Shown: positions 24,194 to 34,970, numbered from the stretch's first letter. The stretch is 64,000 bases of DNA from Azospirillum oryzae (GCF_900177515.1 NZ_FXAK01000007.1:2464501-2528500), one strand, 5' to 3'. The notes: generated by a model from the sequence alone, not told the origin. Numbers and translations are program-made.

Positions 24194-26212
24194 TTACGGA
24201 AACGAACTGTAACCGGAAGCCGGCGTGTATTGCCAAGTGTTCCTGGCGACTTTCAAGGTCATCTGCATGTTGCTGATGAGAGCCATGGCAAGGTACAGGG
24301 TTGGACTGCCGGTTATTATGAACGCTGGATTGGTTCCTGTTGCCGGGTCTCCACCCCCAGTCATGACACCATCGACGGAGAACCATCCCTTGATACTCGC
24401 GACGTTGGTAGTGTCGATGTGAAGACCGACGACCTTACCTGCGGCACTCCATGCCGGCGACCAGCCGGACGTTGACGCGGTATTGCTGTACAGAGTTCCA
24501 GCGTCGGACAGGGACCAGGAGTTGGCGACGCCGCTGCCCAAGTTATTGCCATCGATCATGGACACGGTTGATGCGGCAAGGCCGAACATAGCCCATCCCG
24601 GGCCTGCGTCTGTAACCTCCAGCCGATTTTCCACATAGAACTTGCCCGATGGAACGGAGGCGGTCGACCGCACGACGGACCAGGAACCGGCCGGGTTCTT
24701 TGCCGAAAGGTTGCCGTTCGATAGCACGACACTCGCCCCTTTTGCAGACGGATCGAGGGTCGTGATCGACGATATCGCGCCGAACACGGTCCAGTTGGAC
24801 ACACCATCGGAGACGAGGATGACATTGCCTCCCGGCGCGATTGCGACCGCCCCAGATCCATTGGCGGTTTCGGTCCCGGCCGGGTCGATGGTGATCGTAC
24901 CGGTCCCGTTATTGGCGACAGGAATGACCGCGCCATTGCCGGCAGCCACGACGGACGGCAGTGAGAGCGTCCATGTGCCGGAGCACGGGATCAGCTTGCC
25001 CGCGTCGGCAATCGTAACGGTGTAGGCGCCTGTTTTCTGGCCAGTCGATGGAAAGTTGACGGGCCCACTGCCAGAGCCGCCGACCAGTTGGAACGCGGCG
25101 CCGTCGTACTGGAGGAACAGCGTCGAGCCCGCGACCAACTCGCCGCCGACCAGCGCGGCCCCATTCTTTTGGATGGCCTTGCCCCCGATGCCATCCACAT
25201 TCAGCGTGGCCGCGCCGGAGTTAGCCGCGGCGCCGATCTTCAGGCCGACGACTTGCCCGCGCGTCAGGCTGGACAGACCGGAGCTGGTGATCGCGGTCAG
25301 CGCGTTGGCCGTACCGCCAGCAGTGCCGCACCAGTAGGTCGTAATCGGGCCGACGGGACCGACAGCTCCGGTGTCGCCAGTCGCGCCAGTTGGACCGGTA
25401 GCCCCAGCGGGCCCGGCCGGTCCCTGTGCCCCGACATCACCGGCTCGGACGAACCCCACCGCGACCGGATCGTCGGCGCCGAAGCCCCCCGGCCCGGTGC
25501 CACCGGTCACCGTGATCTTGCGATAGCCGGTACCATCGACCACGGTGCCGGTGACCTGGAACTCCAGCCATTTGGTGGCGTCGGTGCGGTGGGCGATCCG
25601 CAGCGTGCCCTTGGTCGTATTGGTGCTGGCAGTCCAGCGGTCCAGCACGGTGGTGATGCTGGCGCCGGCAGCGTCCAGGTTGTCCACATAGAGCGCCGTT
25701 GCCGCGGTGACCGTGGCGCTGTTCAGCCGCACCTTGCCATTGCCCGGATCGGCGTCGGCGGTGCCGGTGTCCCAGGCGAGGCGCACCGATGGGACGGCGC
25801 CGCCGGCCGCTGCGGCATACTGGCCGGACAGGGTGGCGCTGGTGGAGGCAGCCGACGCACTACCCTCCACCGCCGTCCTATCCTGCGCCACAGCCTGCCG
25901 GTCGGCGGCGGTCGCCTGCCGATCCAGCCCAGTAGCCTGCCGATCGGCAGCGGTTGCCTGGGCGTCCTGCTGGGCGCTTTGTGCGCTGCCGGCGGCGGCA
26001 TCCTCGCTGTCAGCAGCGGCAGCAGCGCTTCCTTCCGCAGCGATCGCATTGTCCGCCGATGCCTGCCCCACCGTGGCGACATCGCCCAGCATTGGCTCAA
26101 GGTTGGTGTCAGGCCCGCCGGCGCCGGTCAGGCCGAAGGGGTTGGACGAGAGGCTGAACGGGCCGAGATTGTATTTCTTCAGCCGGTCCAGCGCATCGGA
26201 AAGCAGGCTCAT
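24194..26212 (-). CDS. Tail fibre with coiled coil and collagen-like segment
   Basis: 672 residues. Residues ~50-140 are an Ala/Asp/Gln coiled coil with a repeated DRQAT unit; ~262-289 are Gly-X-Y collagen-like (GAQGPAGPAGATGPTGATG); the middle repeats short beta modules (GAATLNVDGIGGKAIQKNG); and the C-terminal ~200 residues look like a jelly-roll receptor-binding domain (WSVVRSTASVPSGKFYVEN). The start at 26212 overlaps the upstream stop (ATGA). It contacts the host surface; the receptor cannot be predicted. Confidence 0.85.
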   Translation of the reverse strand: MSLLSDALDRLKKYNLGPFSLSSNPFGLTGAGGPDTNLEPMLGDVATVGQASADNAIAAEGSAAAAADSEDAAAGSAQSAQQDAQATAADRQATGLDRQATAADRQAVAQDRTAVEGSASAASTSATLSGQYAAAAGGAVPSVRLAWDTGTADADPGNGKVRLNSATVTAATALYVDNLDAAGASITTVLDRWTASTNTTKGTLRIAHRTDATKWLEFQVTGTVVDGTGYRKITVTGGTGPGGFGADDPVAVGFVRAGDVGAQGPAGPAGATGPTGATGDTGAVGPVGPITTYWCGTAGGTANALTAITSSGLSSLTRGQVVGLKIGAAANSGAATLNVDGIGGKAIQKNGAALVGGELVAGSTLFLQYDGAAFQLVGGSGSGPVNFPSTGQKTGAYTVTIADAGKLIPCSGTWTLSLPSVVAAGNGAVIPVANNGTGTITIDPAGTETANGSGAVAIAPGGNVILVSDGVSNWTVFGAISSITTLDPSAKGASVVLSNGNLSAKNPAGSWSVVRSTASVPSGKFYVENRLEVTDAGPGWAMFGLAASTVSMIDGNNLGSGVANSWSLSDAGTLYSNTASTSGWSPAWSAAGKVVGLHIDTTNVASIKGWFSVDGVMTGGGDPATGTNPAFIITGSPTLYLAMALISNMQMTLKVARNTWQYTPASGYSSFP

Positions 26213-27111
26213 TCCCGCCACTCCAGCAGGTTAAGGGTTGTGGATGCCCAGATCGGCGGCAGGTACTTGTGCTGGTAATCGCCGATCAGGCGGAACAGGC
26301 CGCCGTACCAGAAGCAGGCTTCCGGGCTGGCAAGCTTCGGCAGCCAGACGATGGGCTTTTCGTTGCCAGCGCGATGGGCGGCGGCGAACAGCTTGTCGCG
26401 CAGCGTCGGCTGGATCGCCGCCAGATCGATCACCGCGGTGCGCTTGCGCAGGCCGGGTTCGGCCCAGACATAGCCGCCCGGCTGCTCGATCAGCTCGGTG
26501 TTGGGCTTCACCCCGTCGCTCGATCCCGGGGCGTGGCGGGTGATGGACAGACCATTGCCGGCCCAGCCCAGACCCAGCCGGTAGACAGTGTCGTCGGTGC
26601 CGTCGGGCTTGTAGGCGCCGCCCCACAGGCTCCACCGGATCACCCGGGCGCGGCACAGGCCGACGTTGGCATGGATGTTGGTGGTGTAGCGGCGGAAGTC
26701 CTCGTTTGGCAGGCCGCCGCGCAGCCAGCTGCTGTAGCCGGGCTGCAGCGTCTTGGGATCATAGAGCCCCGGAATCACCCTCCGGTCGCGGCCGTTGGGC
26801 AGCCGTGTGTCGGCCACCTTCTGCGTCCGGCCGGCATCCCAGAAGGCTTCCATGCGGAAGAAGGATTCCTGCCAGAGGTTGGCGTGGAACAGGCCGGCAT
26901 AGGCGACGTCCACCGGGTAGGTCCATTCCATCTCGATCACCAACGGCTCGTCGGCGGTGCCAAGTCGGTCGGTTACCGCCCGATCCTCGAGCGGCGTGGT
27001 CAGGATCGAGGTGAGCGGCGCAGTGGTGGCGAACGCGGTGGTGCTGGTCACCTCGCATGGGTTCACCAGCTCGTTGGACACCTCGTTGGTGTCGGCGAAG
27101 AAGCCCGCCAT
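26209..27111 (-). CDS. Phage tail-tip structural protein
   Basis: 300 residues, beta-rich (MAGFFADTNEVSNELVNPCE, WTYPVDVAYAGLFHANLWQE, YVWAEPGLRKRTAVIDLAAI). The position between the tail hub protein and the fibre, with a coupled start-stop to the fibre, points to a baseplate or fibre-attachment role. I do not recognise a named family. The start at 27111 follows the upstream stop by 2 bp; the longer frame upstream is basic nonsense. Confidence 0.65.
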   Translation of the reverse strand: MAGFFADTNEVSNELVNPCEVTSTTAFATTAPLTSILTTPLEDRAVTDRLGTADEPLVIEMEWTYPVDVAYAGLFHANLWQESFFRMEAFWDAGRTQKVADTRLPNGRDRRVIPGLYDPKTLQPGYSSWLRGGLPNEDFRRYTTNIHANVGLCRARVIRWSLWGGAYKPDGTDDTVYRLGLGWAGNGLSITRHAPGSSDGVKPNTELIEQPGGYVWAEPGLRKRTAVIDLAAIQPTLRDKLFAAAHRAGNEKPIVWLPKLASPEACFWYGGLFRLIGDYQHKYLPPIWASTTLNLLEWRE

Positions 27112-27113
27112 GA

Positions 27114-28679
27114 TCAGCGCTCCCCATAAAGGGTGGCGCCGCCGCCCCGGTCGCGGTTGGTCCGGCCGTAGCAGACCAGCGTGGCGCCGGCCTCGAACCC
27201 GGCGATGTCGTCGGTGACGGTGAAGCCGTCGCCGATCCACAGCCCGGGCGCGCCGTCGCGGACCTTCACCTCGTAGGGCTGCGGAGGGTCCTGCTTCTCC
27301 GCCTCCCAGGCCGGCAGTTCGGCCGCCGCTTCGGCCGCCACCGTCAGGGCGGTCTCCACCGTCGCCACCTTGGCGCCCTTGCCGTAAGCCGCGACGATGG
27401 CCGCGTCGGTCTCACCTGCAACCTCCCGCCACTGCTTGGTCCACACCGCGACATCCGCGGCGTCGGTGGCGTCGTAGGCGGTCTGCGACACCGGGTTGGG
27501 GTTCTCGGCATAGCGCAACACCACCTGCTTGGCCGGCGGCGTGTTGGAGCGGGTCAGCGGCTTAGCCCCGGGGGTGGAGCCGTCGGATGTGCTGTAGGAG
27601 CGGGACGAGGCGGCGCCGGCACCGCGCGGCAGCCGGGTCACCACCAACTGGTCGGACAGGCCGATGTACCAGCGGCCCCGCGCCACCGATCCCACCAGCT
27701 TGTCGTAGACGTCCCTGTGGCTGCGGCCGTCGCCGGCCGGAAGATAGACGCCGACGGTGCGCGGCGTGCTGTCCATGCCGGCGGTGTCCACCGTGCTGAC
27801 CAGCCCGGCCTCGAGCGCGAGCGCCGCCACCGTCTCGCCGATCAGGTGCTTCCACACCCCTCCGAAGAGCCGGCCCTGAACCTCCACCCGGAAGTCGTCG
27901 TATTTCACCGCAGTGCGGATCAGGCCGGTGGTCAGATCGACGCGGAACTGGCCAGCCGACGGAGTGCCGGTGGTCGGGACGACCGGCACGGCCAGCGACC
28001 AAGCGCGCGGCACCGCCTGGATCGCCCGGCCGCCACCGGCGGACCAGACATGCAGGCCGTCGATGATGCCGAGATAGGTCGGCGCCGCCAGCGGACAGTG
28101 ACCGATCGGCGCCTCCTTCAGCACGTCCTTCAGCTCCGCCGGCCCTTCGAGCCCGCCGGTGCCCTGGTAGCGGTCGACCTGAACCGGATCGTCGAAGTCG
28201 GCCTGCCGGTCGTAGAGCGGGACCTTGATACCGGTGCGCCCATCTGGCGCCGGCAGCCCGGCCCGCGCGGTCCACACCGTCACGGCGCTCGCGTAAGGAG
28301 CGGCCTCGTCCACCTCCTTTTCGGTGATAGTCCGGATAGCATAGTTGGTCAGCAGCGGGTTGAGCGGTCGCACGCCCAGCGGCACCCGCAGCCACAGACC
28401 GGCAGTGGCGTCCCAGACATTGGCGTAGCGCGGCAGGGTGTCGGCCGATCGCACGTTGATCAGCGACAGGTCGTCCCGCTTGGGAGCGCTGCCGGCCTCG
28501 CCGCCGGCCGCCTGCACCAGCACCGATGCCCACTGCCCGACCAGCGGCAGCCACGTCACCGATGCCGGCGTGTCGCTGGCCCAGGACTGGTAGCCCTTGG
28601 ATCCGGCGCACAGGTACCAGACGTGCGTGTGCCCGTCGGCCCAATGGTGGGTCGACAGCTCGTAGAGGCGGAGTTTCAT
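27114..28679 (-). CDS. Phage tail-tip/hub protein downstream of the tape measure
   Basis: 521 residues beginning MKLRLYELSTHHWADGHTHV. The middle has a beta-rich domain (FRVEVQGRLFGGVWKHLIGE) and a helical part (VYDKLVGSVARGRWYIGLSD), the C-terminus a short barrel (LWIGDGFTVTDDIAGFEAGA). In long-tailed siphophages the genes after the tape measure encode distal tail and hub proteins; this is the first of them here, one base from the tape-measure stop. The detailed role is inferred from position only. Confidence 0.65.
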   Translation of the reverse strand: MKLRLYELSTHHWADGHTHVWYLCAGSKGYQSWASDTPASVTWLPLVGQWASVLVQAAGGEAGSAPKRDDLSLINVRSADTLPRYANVWDATAGLWLRVPLGVRPLNPLLTNYAIRTITEKEVDEAAPYASAVTVWTARAGLPAPDGRTGIKVPLYDRQADFDDPVQVDRYQGTGGLEGPAELKDVLKEAPIGHCPLAAPTYLGIIDGLHVWSAGGGRAIQAVPRAWSLAVPVVPTTGTPSAGQFRVDLTTGLIRTAVKYDDFRVEVQGRLFGGVWKHLIGETVAALALEAGLVSTVDTAGMDSTPRTVGVYLPAGDGRSHRDVYDKLVGSVARGRWYIGLSDQLVVTRLPRGAGAASSRSYSTSDGSTPGAKPLTRSNTPPAKQVVLRYAENPNPVSQTAYDATDAADVAVWTKQWREVAGETDAAIVAAYGKGAKVATVETALTVAAEAAAELPAWEAEKQDPPQPYEVKVRDGAPGLWIGDGFTVTDDIAGFEAGATLVCYGRTNRDRGGGATLYGER

Positions 28680-28680
28680 C

Positions 28681-31600
28681 TCAGCTTGCTCCTGCGATCC
28701 GGACGGGAAGGTCCTGCAGCTCGTCTTGGATGCGATCGAGGGCGCGGACCATGTCGGTGCCAATGTCGGCCGCCTGCTGGGCGCCGGCCCGGGCGAAGGT
28801 TTCGATCTGGCCGGACAGGCGGTCGATCCGACCGCCCACCGCCTCCACCGCCTTCACCAGCGTGGCGATGCCACCGCCGCCGCCCAACGCCGCCGGCAGG
28901 AAGCCGACGACGGTGGGACCGAGCTCGCCACGCGCGGCCGACACCGCGGTGGCGATCTGATCGGCGGTCCAGATGCGGGCGGGTCCGGTCGCTTCGAGCT
29001 CAGGGCCGCGCTCGCCGACGATCCGCAGCCCGCCGACATGCATGCCGCCAGTGGCGAAGCCGGGCACCTGCGCGCTGTGCGCCTGTGCCCGCACCGCCGC
29101 CTCGAAGGCGGCGTGATGCCCGAGTTGCACCCAGGCGTTCAGCCCGCCGTCGATTCCGCCGTCGTAGCCGGCGGCGCGGACGGCGGCGAGCTGCTGCGCC
29201 TGGGTCAGCGCCTCCCAGGCCCGGCCGACATCTTCCGGAGCGGCATATCGCGCGCCGCCGGCGATGCTGGTGACGTTGGCGCCGAAGGCCGTTGCCCTGC
29301 CGCTGTCCATCGCCAGCCAGACATTGAAGGCCTCGTCCAGCTGCCCGCCCCAGCCCATGGCGCGGGCGATGCCCAGCTGCTGCGCCCCGGACAGACCGTC
29401 CCAGGCCGCTTGCACCTGCGCCGGCGCCGAATAGTGCGGGGCGGTGACGGCCGAGCCGCTGAGCCGCTGCAGCGGCGCCAGGGCCGCCAGCATCTCGGCC
29501 TTGCTCTGCTCGGCCACGCTCTTGAGGTCGGTAATCGCGCCATACTGCTTCTGGGCGGCGTTGGCGGCGTCCTTGCGCCCCTGCTGCAGCTCCTTCAGCG
29601 TGTCCTGCGCCGCCTCGAGCTGCTGATCCGCCGTGTCGACGCCCAAGGCCGTCTTGTCGCCCAGTTCGCCGAACACCTGCATCACCGCGTCGTACCAAGT
29701 GCGCGCGGTGCCGGCGGAGTTGGCCTTCTCTATGCTGACCAGGGTGGGACCCAGTTGGGTCAGCACTGCCCGGGCATCGGTTTTCGCGCTCTCGGACGCA
29801 GTGTCCGATCGCACGGTGGCCAGGGCCTCGTTCCACTGCCGGGCCGCTTCCGCCAGCTTCTCACCGGGACTGATCGGCGCATCGTCGGAGATGGCGAGGC
29901 TGTTGCGCGCCTTGATGAACTGGTCCGCCACCTTGGCGGCAGCGACGGCACCCTCCTGCAGCCCGGTGATCAGATCCTGCTGGGCGCTGATCTGCTGATC
30001 ATAGGCGGCCAGAAGATCGGCGTTGGCCAGCTCATAGGCCCTGGTGGCGCGCTCCGCCGCCTGTACCTGGATCAGCTGGCCGACGTCATACCCGGCGGCA
30101 CGGGCATCGGCCAGCTGCCGAGCCTGCTGGGCGTCCAGGGTCAGCAGCCCGGCGCCACGGCTGTTGCCCAGCACCGTCTGCATCCGGCTCGCCAGATCGG
30201 ACTGGTAGGAGGCGAGCGCCTGCGCCACCTGCGCGCTGTCCGCCCAAGCCTGCGTCAGGTAGCCGATGGCCGTGGTGTACTGGTCGGCGGTCAGATAGCC
30301 GGCGTCCAGCTGCTGGTCGAGCAGCTCGCGCGCATGGCGCTCTTCGCCGATGGTCAGCGTGCCCCGGCGCGCCGATGCCTCCACCGCGTCGATCGCCTGC
30401 GCCAAGCCGGTGATGACGCTGTTGTTGCGATCCAGCCCCAGACCGGTCAGGCGATCCAGTGCGCTGGTCTTCGCCAGTGGGTCGACCAGCGCTTCGATGG
30501 ACGCGGCACCCTGCCGCTGGGTCAGCGCCACCGCGTCGGCCCGCGCCTTCACCAGTTTGGCGGTGTATTGGGTGGCGAGGTCGGCCACCTCCGCCGCGGT
30601 GTAGCCCAACGACAGCAGCGCCGGCCGGAACTGCTCGAACTCGATCTCCGCCTGCTTGGTCACGGCGGCGACGCCGCGCAGCGGCTCCACCGCCGGGCCC
30701 AGCCCCATCATGGCGGTGATGCCCTTGCGGGCGGCGGCGGTCAGATCGCCTTCGGTGGCCAGCCCCAGCTCGCTGGCCTTGTCGCGCCAGTCGGTGATGT
30801 TGGTTTTGACCTGTTCACCGATCGCCTTGGCCGCTTCGGTGAACGTCTTGATCTGGTTGTTGACCGGATCGAGCGCCGCGTTCATGGCGTCGAACTGTTG
30901 GCGGAAGCCGGCGGCGAAGCTCAGATCGGTGGCGAGGTCCTCGGCCTTGGTCGCCTTGGACGTCTCCAGCGCCTTCTTCACATCGTCATTGGCGCCGGTC
31001 AGCTGGCCGGTGCCGATCAGCCCCTTCAGGCTCTCGCGCATGTAGTAGGCGAGCGCCTCGTCCTGCGAGGCAAACTCGGCCTTCTGTCCGGCCTTGTCCC
31101 CCACCTGCGGGGTCACATACCACTTGTCGTCCTTGGCGAAATACTGCAGCAGGCCGGTGTTCAGACCATCGCCGCCGGTGACCTTGCCGCCGATCGCGGT
31201 CACCAGCGTATTCATGGCGCCAGCGACGGCGTTGGTGACCGACTGCATCTGACCGGCGTCGGCCCCGTTGTCCGCCAGGGCCGTGTCGCTCCGGAAGCCG
31301 CCCTTGCCGTTAAGGGTGACGTTGCCTGACATGTTCGGGCCGACGCTCGGCTTCTGCGTGCCGATCGCCGCCATGATGGCGGAAATGACAGCGGCGGCGG
31401 CGATGCCCCACGGCCCGCCAACGGCTCCCAGGCCCCAGATGGATGCGCCCAGTCCGGCCGAACCGGCGCCCAGCGCTGCGCCGGTGAGGGCGCCACCGAC
31501 CTTCGACCCTCCCAGGTAATTGTTGGCGATGTAGCTGCCGCCGATTCCACCGATGACGCCATAAGGCATCGCCGCGCCGATGGTGCCAGCGGCGCCAACC

Positions 31601-34600
31601 ACGGCGTTGCCGGTGCTGGTCAGCATCATGTCGGTGGCGGCGGCCTCCGGGATCACCCCGGCCGCCGACGTCGACAGCCCAAGTGCTTCGCCCAGGCTGC
31701 TGGTGGCGAAGGAGCCGGCGTATTGGGTCGCCGCCAGCCCGGCGCCGCCGTTGAGCAGCGACCATCCGGCCCGTCCGGCGCTGATCAGGGTGGAGGCATT
31801 GTTCAGCGTGCCGGCCGCTCCGCTGGCCTGCCCCGCCTGCCCGCTGACGCCGGAGATCTGCAGGTCCCAAAGCGATGGAGAGTTGGAGCCCAGCCCCAGC
31901 ATGTTCTTTGCTGGGTTCAGCAGCGCCATTTTGCCGAAATCGACCGCCAGCGAGGTCAGGGCGGCCCGCCACAGGTTGCCCCATTTGACCGTCTCGCCCT
32001 GACCCTTGACGATGGCGTCGATGGCGCTCTCGAGCGGCCGCACCACCGCGTCATCGATGGCGTCCCCCACGCCCTGCCACGCAGATTCGGCGTGCTGGGT
32101 GGCGATCTGCCACTCCACCGTCTCGGCCGCCAGTTGGCGGGTGCGCTCCACCTCCTGCAGCTGCTCGGCCGATAGCTGCTTGGTGACGTCGATCCCGTTC
32201 TGACGGATTTGCAGTTCGGCCTGATAGGCGGCGCGCGCCCGGGAGCGGTCGTCGGCCGACTTGCCGACCAGAGACGCTTCCTTGCGCGCCAGCTCCAACC
32301 CGTCGCGCTGCTGCTGATTGTACTGCTTCAGCGCGTCCAGCTTGGACAGTTCCGACGCCGCCTTGGACGCATTGTCATAGCCGGCCGCCAACTCGCGCAG
32401 CTTCTTGGCCAGTTCGCTGTTGCCGGTGGCCTCCGCCGCCTGCGCCGCCGCCAGAGCCTCCGACGTCGTCTTGGCCACCTGCGCCTTGCGTTCGGCCTCT
32501 ATCCGGGCGGCGATGCCGTCATCGGTGGCGTTGACCACCTGACGCTGGGCTTCGGTTTCCAGATCAAGCTGCCGGGTGGTCTGGGCCAGCGACACCGCCT
32601 GATCGGCTGCCTTCTCCGCGACGATCTGTCGGGTGCGCGCCTCCACGTCGATCGCCGACGTCACCGCCTCGCTCTGCGCCTGCCGGCGGGCGTCCGCCTC
32701 AATCCCAGCCGCCAGCGACTGCTGATAGGCATCGGCTGCCGCGACCTGCCCCTTGATCGCCGTCGCGGTCTGGGCGTTCTGCTGGGCGACGGCCTGGGTC
32801 TGGCTGTTGATGGCGGCGGCGCCGGCTTGGTCGACCTGGGCCTTACGCTCTGTCGCAGAGGTGGCGGTGCCGATCAGGTCGATAGCGGTACGCTGCTCGG
32901 CCAGATACCGTTCCCGGCTCGGCCCGACCATGCCGGCGGCCTGCTTGTCGACGTCGGCCAGCTTCTGGCGCTTGTAGGCCTCGAGGTCGACGCCCCGCTT
33001 GCTGGCTTCCTGCAGGTCGGCAAGCTGGTTCTCGAAGCCGCTCAGCGCCCGCTTAGTCTCGTCTGACGCCCCGGCCATGTCGGGCCCGAAGGCGCGGCGG
33101 AGCTTGGTGACCTTCTCCGTCACCTGATCGATCTGGTCGCCAAGCGGCCGGGCGGCGCGGGTGATCTCCGCCGCCTCCACCCCGAAACGGTCACGGTCTT
33201 GGTTGTTTTTGCGGATCGCCGCCTGTTCGCGGGTGCGGGCTTCTGTCGCGCGGCGGCGGACGAGTTCCGCCTCGATCTCGATCATGCGCTGGTTGCCGGC
33301 GGCCCCGGTACCGGGCGCGCTGAAGCGGCTGTCGACGGGCACAGCATCGGCCGACGCGGCGCCGCCGGTCTCGGCATCGACGCGGGCGCGGTCCAGCTTG
33401 CGGGCGTCGATCAGCCGTTGCCGCTCCGCCTCGAGACGGCGGATCGCCTGGGCGTTGGTCTCCGGCGCCACGGCCTCGCCAACGGCGTTGAAGGCGTTCG
33501 ACACCGCACGCCCTACCCGCTCCCAGGCCTGGGCGAAGGTGGTGGTGGTGTCGGCCAGCCCGCGCACCCGCACCGCCAGCTTGTCGGCGACCAGAACTCG
33601 GGCTTCTTCCTCCCGGCCGGTCGCCTTCAACTGGCGGACATGCTCCATTTCCTTGGCGGTCAGGATACCGTAGGACGCCTGCAGCTTCTCCGCCGCCGTC
33701 ACCGGGTCCTTGAACATGCCAGCAAGGTCGGCCGCCGCCTCTTCCGCGCTCTGCTTGGTGCCGGCGGCATAATCGCGCGACAGCGTGATCAGCTTTTCCA
33801 TCGACTCCGTGCCGATCTTGCCGGCGCGGATGTAGGCGGCTTCCTGATCGCGGGCGGCGGAGACGGAGATCGAGGCGGCATCGGCGGCGCGGATTGCCAG
33901 CTGCTCGAGCTGGTCGGCCGTCGCTCCCACCTGCCCGCCCATCATCCGGTTGGCGGTGGAGACCTCCGCCAGCTTGCGCTGATAGGACTCTCCGGCTGCG
34001 ACCACCAGCGCGAAAGCGCCGGCGACGGCGCCGATGCCCAGCGTGGCCAGCCCGGCCGGAGACGCCAGCAGCGACATGGCGCGGCCGACGCCACCGACGG
34101 CAGACGTTGCCTGCGGCCCCTGCTGCATCAGCACCATCAGCGGGTTCATGCCACCGGCAAGAGTGACCGCGGCGTCCTGCAGCTGATAGGTCAGGTTGGT
34201 CAGCTCGTGCGAGGCGAGCTTGGTGCCCTTGGCCGCCGTCTCTCCCGCCGTCCCGGTGTCGCGCAGGGCGCGCGTCAGGGTGGTGTAGCGGTCGTTCGAG
34301 ATCCGGCCCTCGGCCAGGGCCTTGTCCAGCTTGGCCTGATCGTCCGCCGCCCGACGCGCGGCAGCACCATGGCTGTCCAGCCGATCTTCCAGCGCCTGGA
34401 AAGCGACGGCCTCCTTCTCCGCCGCCTCCTTCAGCTTGCGGGCGGCAACCGTCACCGGATCGTAGCTGTCGGCGATCCGCTGCAGCTGCTGCTCGTAGGC
34501 GGCACCGGTGACGATGCCGGCGCGATGGGCATCCTCCAGATCGGCAAGCTCGGCCTCGTACCGCTTGGTGGCGGTGGTGACCGGGTCGAACTTGGCTTCC

Positions 34601-34938
34601 AGCCGGTCGAGTTCCCGGCCCCACGCCTCGATGTCGGCCGCGCGCGAACGGGTGTTGGTGCCCTGGCCGACGATGCCCAGCGAGCGGTTGATCCGCTCCG
34701 CCACCGTGCCGACACCGGCCGCAGCGGTCTCCAGATCCTTCTGGACGGTGCCGACAGCGCGCTTGACCGCCCGCGATGCCTGATCCAGGCGGTCGAAGGC
34801 CTTGTCGACCTTCGACAACGACCGGTCGATGCGGTCGGTGGTGCCGCCGACAACCTGCGCCGCCGCCTCCATCTGCTCGCGCAGCAGGGCGGTGGACGCC
34901 TCGATGGGGATCGAAAGACCGGCCAGATCTTCAGCCAT
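28681..34938 (-). CDS. Tail length tape measure protein
   Basis: 2085 residues, by far the largest gene of the inner phage. Long helical and coiled-coil repeats occupy most of its length, with frequent heptads in EAERKAQVAK, QAQSEAVTSA and similar. A lambda gpH-type prophage tail-length domain is marked by LTYQLQDAAVTLAGGMNPLM and VLMQQGPQATS, and a hydrophobic Gly-rich stretch (LATLGIGAVAGAFALVVAAG) probably enters the membrane. At about 1.5 angstrom per residue, the rule for lambda-like tails, this would give a tail near 300 nm. It directly follows the chaperone G/GT genes, as in lambda. Confidence 0.93.
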   Translation of the reverse strand: MAEDLAGLSIPIEASTALLREQMEAAAQVVGGTTDRIDRSLSKVDKAFDRLDQASRAVKRAVGTVQKDLETAAAGVGTVAERINRSLGIVGQGTNTRSRAADIEAWGRELDRLEAKFDPVTTATKRYEAELADLEDAHRAGIVTGAAYEQQLQRIADSYDPVTVAARKLKEAAEKEAVAFQALEDRLDSHGAAARRAADDQAKLDKALAEGRISNDRYTTLTRALRDTGTAGETAAKGTKLASHELTNLTYQLQDAAVTLAGGMNPLMVLMQQGPQATSAVGGVGRAMSLLASPAGLATLGIGAVAGAFALVVAAGESYQRKLAEVSTANRMMGGQVGATADQLEQLAIRAADAASISVSAARDQEAAYIRAGKIGTESMEKLITLSRDYAAGTKQSAEEAAADLAGMFKDPVTAAEKLQASYGILTAKEMEHVRQLKATGREEEARVLVADKLAVRVRGLADTTTTFAQAWERVGRAVSNAFNAVGEAVAPETNAQAIRRLEAERQRLIDARKLDRARVDAETGGAASADAVPVDSRFSAPGTGAAGNQRMIEIEAELVRRRATEARTREQAAIRKNNQDRDRFGVEAAEITRAARPLGDQIDQVTEKVTKLRRAFGPDMAGASDETKRALSGFENQLADLQEASKRGVDLEAYKRQKLADVDKQAAGMVGPSRERYLAEQRTAIDLIGTATSATERKAQVDQAGAAAINSQTQAVAQQNAQTATAIKGQVAAADAYQQSLAAGIEADARRQAQSEAVTSAIDVEARTRQIVAEKAADQAVSLAQTTRQLDLETEAQRQVVNATDDGIAARIEAERKAQVAKTTSEALAAAQAAEATGNSELAKKLRELAAGYDNASKAASELSKLDALKQYNQQQRDGLELARKEASLVGKSADDRSRARAAYQAELQIRQNGIDVTKQLSAEQLQEVERTRQLAAETVEWQIATQHAESAWQGVGDAIDDAVVRPLESAIDAIVKGQGETVKWGNLWRAALTSLAVDFGKMALLNPAKNMLGLGSNSPSLWDLQISGVSGQAGQASGAAGTLNNASTLISAGRAGWSLLNGGAGLAATQYAGSFATSSLGEALGLSTSAAGVIPEAAATDMMLTSTGNAVVGAAGTIGAAMPYGVIGGIGGSYIANNYLGGSKVGGALTGAALGAGSAGLGASIWGLGAVGGPWGIAAAAVISAIMAAIGTQKPSVGPNMSGNVTLNGKGGFRSDTALADNGADAGQMQSVTNAVAGAMNTLVTAIGGKVTGGDGLNTGLLQYFAKDDKWYVTPQVGDKAGQKAEFASQDEALAYYMRESLKGLIGTGQLTGANDDVKKALETSKATKAEDLATDLSFAAGFRQQFDAMNAALDPVNNQIKTFTEAAKAIGEQVKTNITDWRDKASELGLATEGDLTAAARKGITAMMGLGPAVEPLRGVAAVTKQAEIEFEQFRPALLSLGYTAAEVADLATQYTAKLVKARADAVALTQRQGAASIEALVDPLAKTSALDRLTGLGLDRNNSVITGLAQAIDAVEASARRGTLTIGEERHARELLDQQLDAGYLTADQYTTAIGYLTQAWADSAQVAQALASYQSDLASRMQTVLGNSRGAGLLTLDAQQARQLADARAAGYDVGQLIQVQAAERATRAYELANADLLAAYDQQISAQQDLITGLQEGAVAAAKVADQFIKARNSLAISDDAPISPGEKLAEAARQWNEALATVRSDTASESAKTDARAVLTQLGPTLVSIEKANSAGTARTWYDAVMQVFGELGDKTALGVDTADQQLEAAQDTLKELQQGRKDAANAAQKQYGAITDLKSVAEQSKAEMLAALAPLQRLSGSAVTAPHYSAPAQVQAAWDGLSGAQQLGIARAMGWGGQLDEAFNVWLAMDSGRATAFGANVTSIAGGARYAAPEDVGRAWEALTQAQQLAAVRAAGYDGGIDGGLNAWVQLGHHAAFEAAVRAQAHSAQVPGFATGGMHVGGLRIVGERGPELEATGPARIWTADQIATAVSAARGELGPTVVGFLPAALGGGGGIATLVKAVEAVGGRIDRLSGQIETFARAGAQQAADIGTDMVRALDRIQDELQDLPVRIAGAS

Positions 34939-34970
34939 GGGGTGCCCCTGGAAATGCGAAAGGCCGCCCG

